From RPQJ01 sp052035645 (GTDB lineage Bacteria > Pseudomonadota > Gammaproteobacteria > Steroidobacterales > Steroidobacteraceae), in NCBI GenBank assembly GCA_052035645.1, contig JBPOHK010000017.1, positions 14,791-78,790 of the forward strand: a stretch of DNA of 64,000 bases, written 5' to 3'. Shown in pieces: positions 62,733-64,000 of this stretch. A program made the position numbers and the translations under genes. The notes beneath the pieces were generated by a model, which was not told where the DNA came from, did no database searches, and saw only the letters and a list, made by a program, of their open reading frames with translations. Within the stretch, counting starts at the first letter, position 1. Each line of letters starts with the position of its first letter.

Positions 62733-63734
62733 ATGGACGTCTCGATGTCGTTCGCGGTGCTGGCACTGCTGGTCGCACTGGCGCTCGCGTTCGATTTCAT
62801 GAACGGCTTCCACGACGCCGCGAATTCGATCGCGACCGTCGTCTCGACCGGCGTGCTGCGCCCGCACCAGGCCGTCGTCTGGGCCGCCTTCTTCAACTTC
62901 GTCGCCATCTTCATCTTCCATCTCAAGGTGGCGGCGATGGTCGGCAAGGGCATCGTCGACCCCGGCGTCGTCGATCACTACCTGATCTTCGGCGCCCTGA
63001 TCGGCGCCATCACCTGGAACGTGATCACCTGGTACTACGGCATCCCGTCGAGTTCCTCGCATGCCCTGATCGGCGGCATGATCGGCGCGACCATCGCCAA
63101 GGCGGGCACCGGGCCGCTGCTCGCGCCGGGCATCGTCAAGACCGCGGTGTTCATCGTCGTCTCGCCCCTGCTCGGCTTCACGCTCGGCGGCCTGCTGATG
63201 GTGGCCGTGTCCTGGGCGTGCCTGCGCGCCTCCCCGCGCAAGGTGGACGTCTGGTTCCGGCGCCTGCAGCTCGCCTCCTCCGCGGCCTACAGCATCGGGC
63301 ACGGCAGCAACGACGCGCAGAAGACCATGGGCATCATCTGGCTGCTGCTGATCTCGGCCGGCGTGACGACCAAGGACCACCTGCCGGTCTGGGTCATCAT
63401 CAGCTGCTACATCGCCATCGCCCTCGGCACGATGTTCGGCGGCTGGCGCATCGTGAAGACCATGGGCCAGAAGATCACCAAGCTGCGCCCGGTCGGCGGT
63501 TTCGCCGCCGAGACGGGTGGCGCCATGACGCTGTTCATCGCCTCGGGCTTCGGCATCCCGGTGTCCACCACGCACACCATCACCGGCGCGATCATCGGCG
63601 TCGGTTCCGCGCAGCGCGCCCGCGCGGTGCGCTGGGGCATCGCGGGCAACATCGTCATCGCCTGGATCGTCACCATGCCGGCGGCCGCCGTGATCGCGGC
63701 CCTCGGCTACTACGTGGGACGCGCGCTGCTCTGA
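62733..63734 (+). CDS. pit: PiT-family low-affinity inorganic phosphate transporter
   Basis: 333 residues. The PiT signatures are present in both halves: LAFDFMNGFHDAANSIATVV and SIGHGSNDAQKTMGIIWLLL, each with the essential Asn-Asp. About ten helices. Imports phosphate as a metal-phosphate complex with protons. Co-transcribed with DUF47 upstream; the fadH-like gene starts 1 bp after its stop. Confidence 0.95.
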   Translation: MDVSMSFAVLALLVALALAFDFMNGFHDAANSIATVVSTGVLRPHQAVVWAAFFNFVAIFIFHLKVAAMVGKGIVDPGVVDHYLIFGALIGAITWNVITWYYGIPSSSSHALIGGMIGATIAKAGTGPLLAPGIVKTAVFIVVSPLLGFTLGGLLMVAVSWACLRASPRKVDVWFRRLQLASSAAYSIGHGSNDAQKTMGIIWLLLISAGVTTKDHLPVWVIISCYIAIALGTMFGGWRIVKTMGQKITKLRPVGGFAAETGGAMTLFIASGFGIPVSTTHTITGAIIGVGSAQRARAVRWGIAGNIVIAWIVTMPAAAVIAALGYYVGRALL

Positions 63735-63735
63735 G

Positions 63736-64000
63736 ATGAGCCCGTACCCGCACCTGCTCGAGCCGCTCGACCTCGGCTTCACGCAGCTGCGCAACCGCGT
63801 GCTGATGGGCTCGATGCACACGGGCCTCGAGGACGACCCGAAGCACTTCCCGCGCCTCGCCCGCTACCTCGCAGAGCGCGCCCGCGGCGGCGTGGGACTC
63901 ATCGTGACCGGCGGCTTCGCGCCCAACGTCGAGGGCTGGGCCGCGCCCTTCTCCGGGCGGCTCGCCTCGCGCAGCGCCGCCGCCCAGCACCGCCCCCTCA
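63736..64000 (+). CDS. fadH: 2,4-dienoyl-CoA reductase-like flavoprotein, 3'-truncated
   Basis: The first 88 residues are present. LLEPLDLGFTQLRNRVLMGS followed by MHTGLED, then RARGGVGLIVTGGFAPNVEG, is the start of the FadH old-yellow-enzyme TIM barrel. The full NADPH-dependent enzyme reduces 2,4-dienoyl-CoA in unsaturated fatty acid breakdown. Its ATG is 1 bp after the pit stop. The rest lies beyond the window. Confidence 0.88.
   Translation, partial: MSPYPHLLEPLDLGFTQLRNRVLMGSMHTGLEDDPKHFPRLARYLAERARGGVGLIVTGGFAPNVEGWAAPFSGRLASRSAAAQHRPL

Overview
The window is about 70% GC, densely packed and bacterial. It looks chromosomal, and no phage, plasmid or integrative-element backbone is visible. 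The gene set suggests a motile gammaproteobacterium near the Xanthomonadales/Nevskiales/Steroidobacter group: a large TonB receptor of the Xanthomonas/Caulobacter type, GreB, a double-length UvrA, a DUF1134 protein, a polyamine route ending in homospermidine, and a sigma-28-type promoter before a chemoreceptor. This placement is an inference from gene content, not a phylogeny.

Layout. 1-3048 is the 3' part of a fused hydantoinase/5-oxoprolinase gene. It converges with, and overlaps by 111 bp, a lone contractile-tail-sheath-like gene (2938-4746). 4883-13010 is a minus-strand run of envelope and hydrolase genes: LemA, two TPM-domain proteins, an L,D-transpeptidase, an M13 metallopeptidase, a methyltransferase and an exported amidohydrolase. 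13168-17713 holds a membrane PAS/PAS/PAS/GAF protein without an output domain, then a poly-HAMP chemoreceptor. 17840-19254 is a patch of small unknown genes with a duplicated 22-bp hairpin sequence. 19341-26476 has greB, a GFA-family protein, homospermidine synthase, a glutathione transferase, a mercaptopyruvate sulfurtransferase, biosynthetic arginine decarboxylase (speA), a Gdt1-type cation exporter and a 70-residue unknown. A 630-bp gap with two candidate promoters precedes a glycine-rich RRM protein (27107-27487).

27610-39287 is the most coherent accessory block and reads as an amino-galactose (GalNAc/galactosamine) utilisation locus. A five-gene minus-strand operon, joined by 4-8 bp overlaps, encodes a Tat-like exported clan GH-D glycosidase, an EamA permease, a KbaZ/GatZ-like protein, an AgaS-type sugar isomerase and a BadF-type sugar kinase. 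Nearby are a lipoprotein amidohydrolase, a TonB receptor and a DeoR/AgaR regulator. The 248-bp receptor/regulator spacer has two CTTTC/GAAAG palindromes, each overlapping a recognisable promoter, so receptor repression and autorepression can be proposed from sequence. Proposed flow: outer-membrane import by the receptor, hydrolysis by the glycosidase, inner-membrane transport by the EamA protein, phosphorylation, then AgaS/KbaZ reactions. The deacetylase, the catalytic aldolase subunit and tagatose-6-phosphate kinase are absent here.

39310-56328 is mainly housekeeping: a DUF1134 protein, a UvrD/Rep-like helicase, peroxidase-like, VOC and DUF1801 proteins, a DUF885 peptidase, YjbQ, an aldehyde dehydrogenase, a NUDIX hydrolase, two unknown neighbours, MobB, a HAD phosphatase, AvtA, a cupin and a PAS-PAS-PAS histidine kinase. 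56420-61981 encodes a 1853-residue tandem UvrA carrying an in-frame palindromic insert; a relative of that insert lies at 46439-46488. The window ends with a DUF47/PiT phosphate transport pair and the start of a fadH-like reductase.

Most notable: the orphan tail-sheath gene, the palindrome inside UvrA, the AgaR-type regulatory spacer, the output-less PAS receptor, the chemoreceptor's sigma-28-type promoter, and the EF-hand loop in the TonB receptor.
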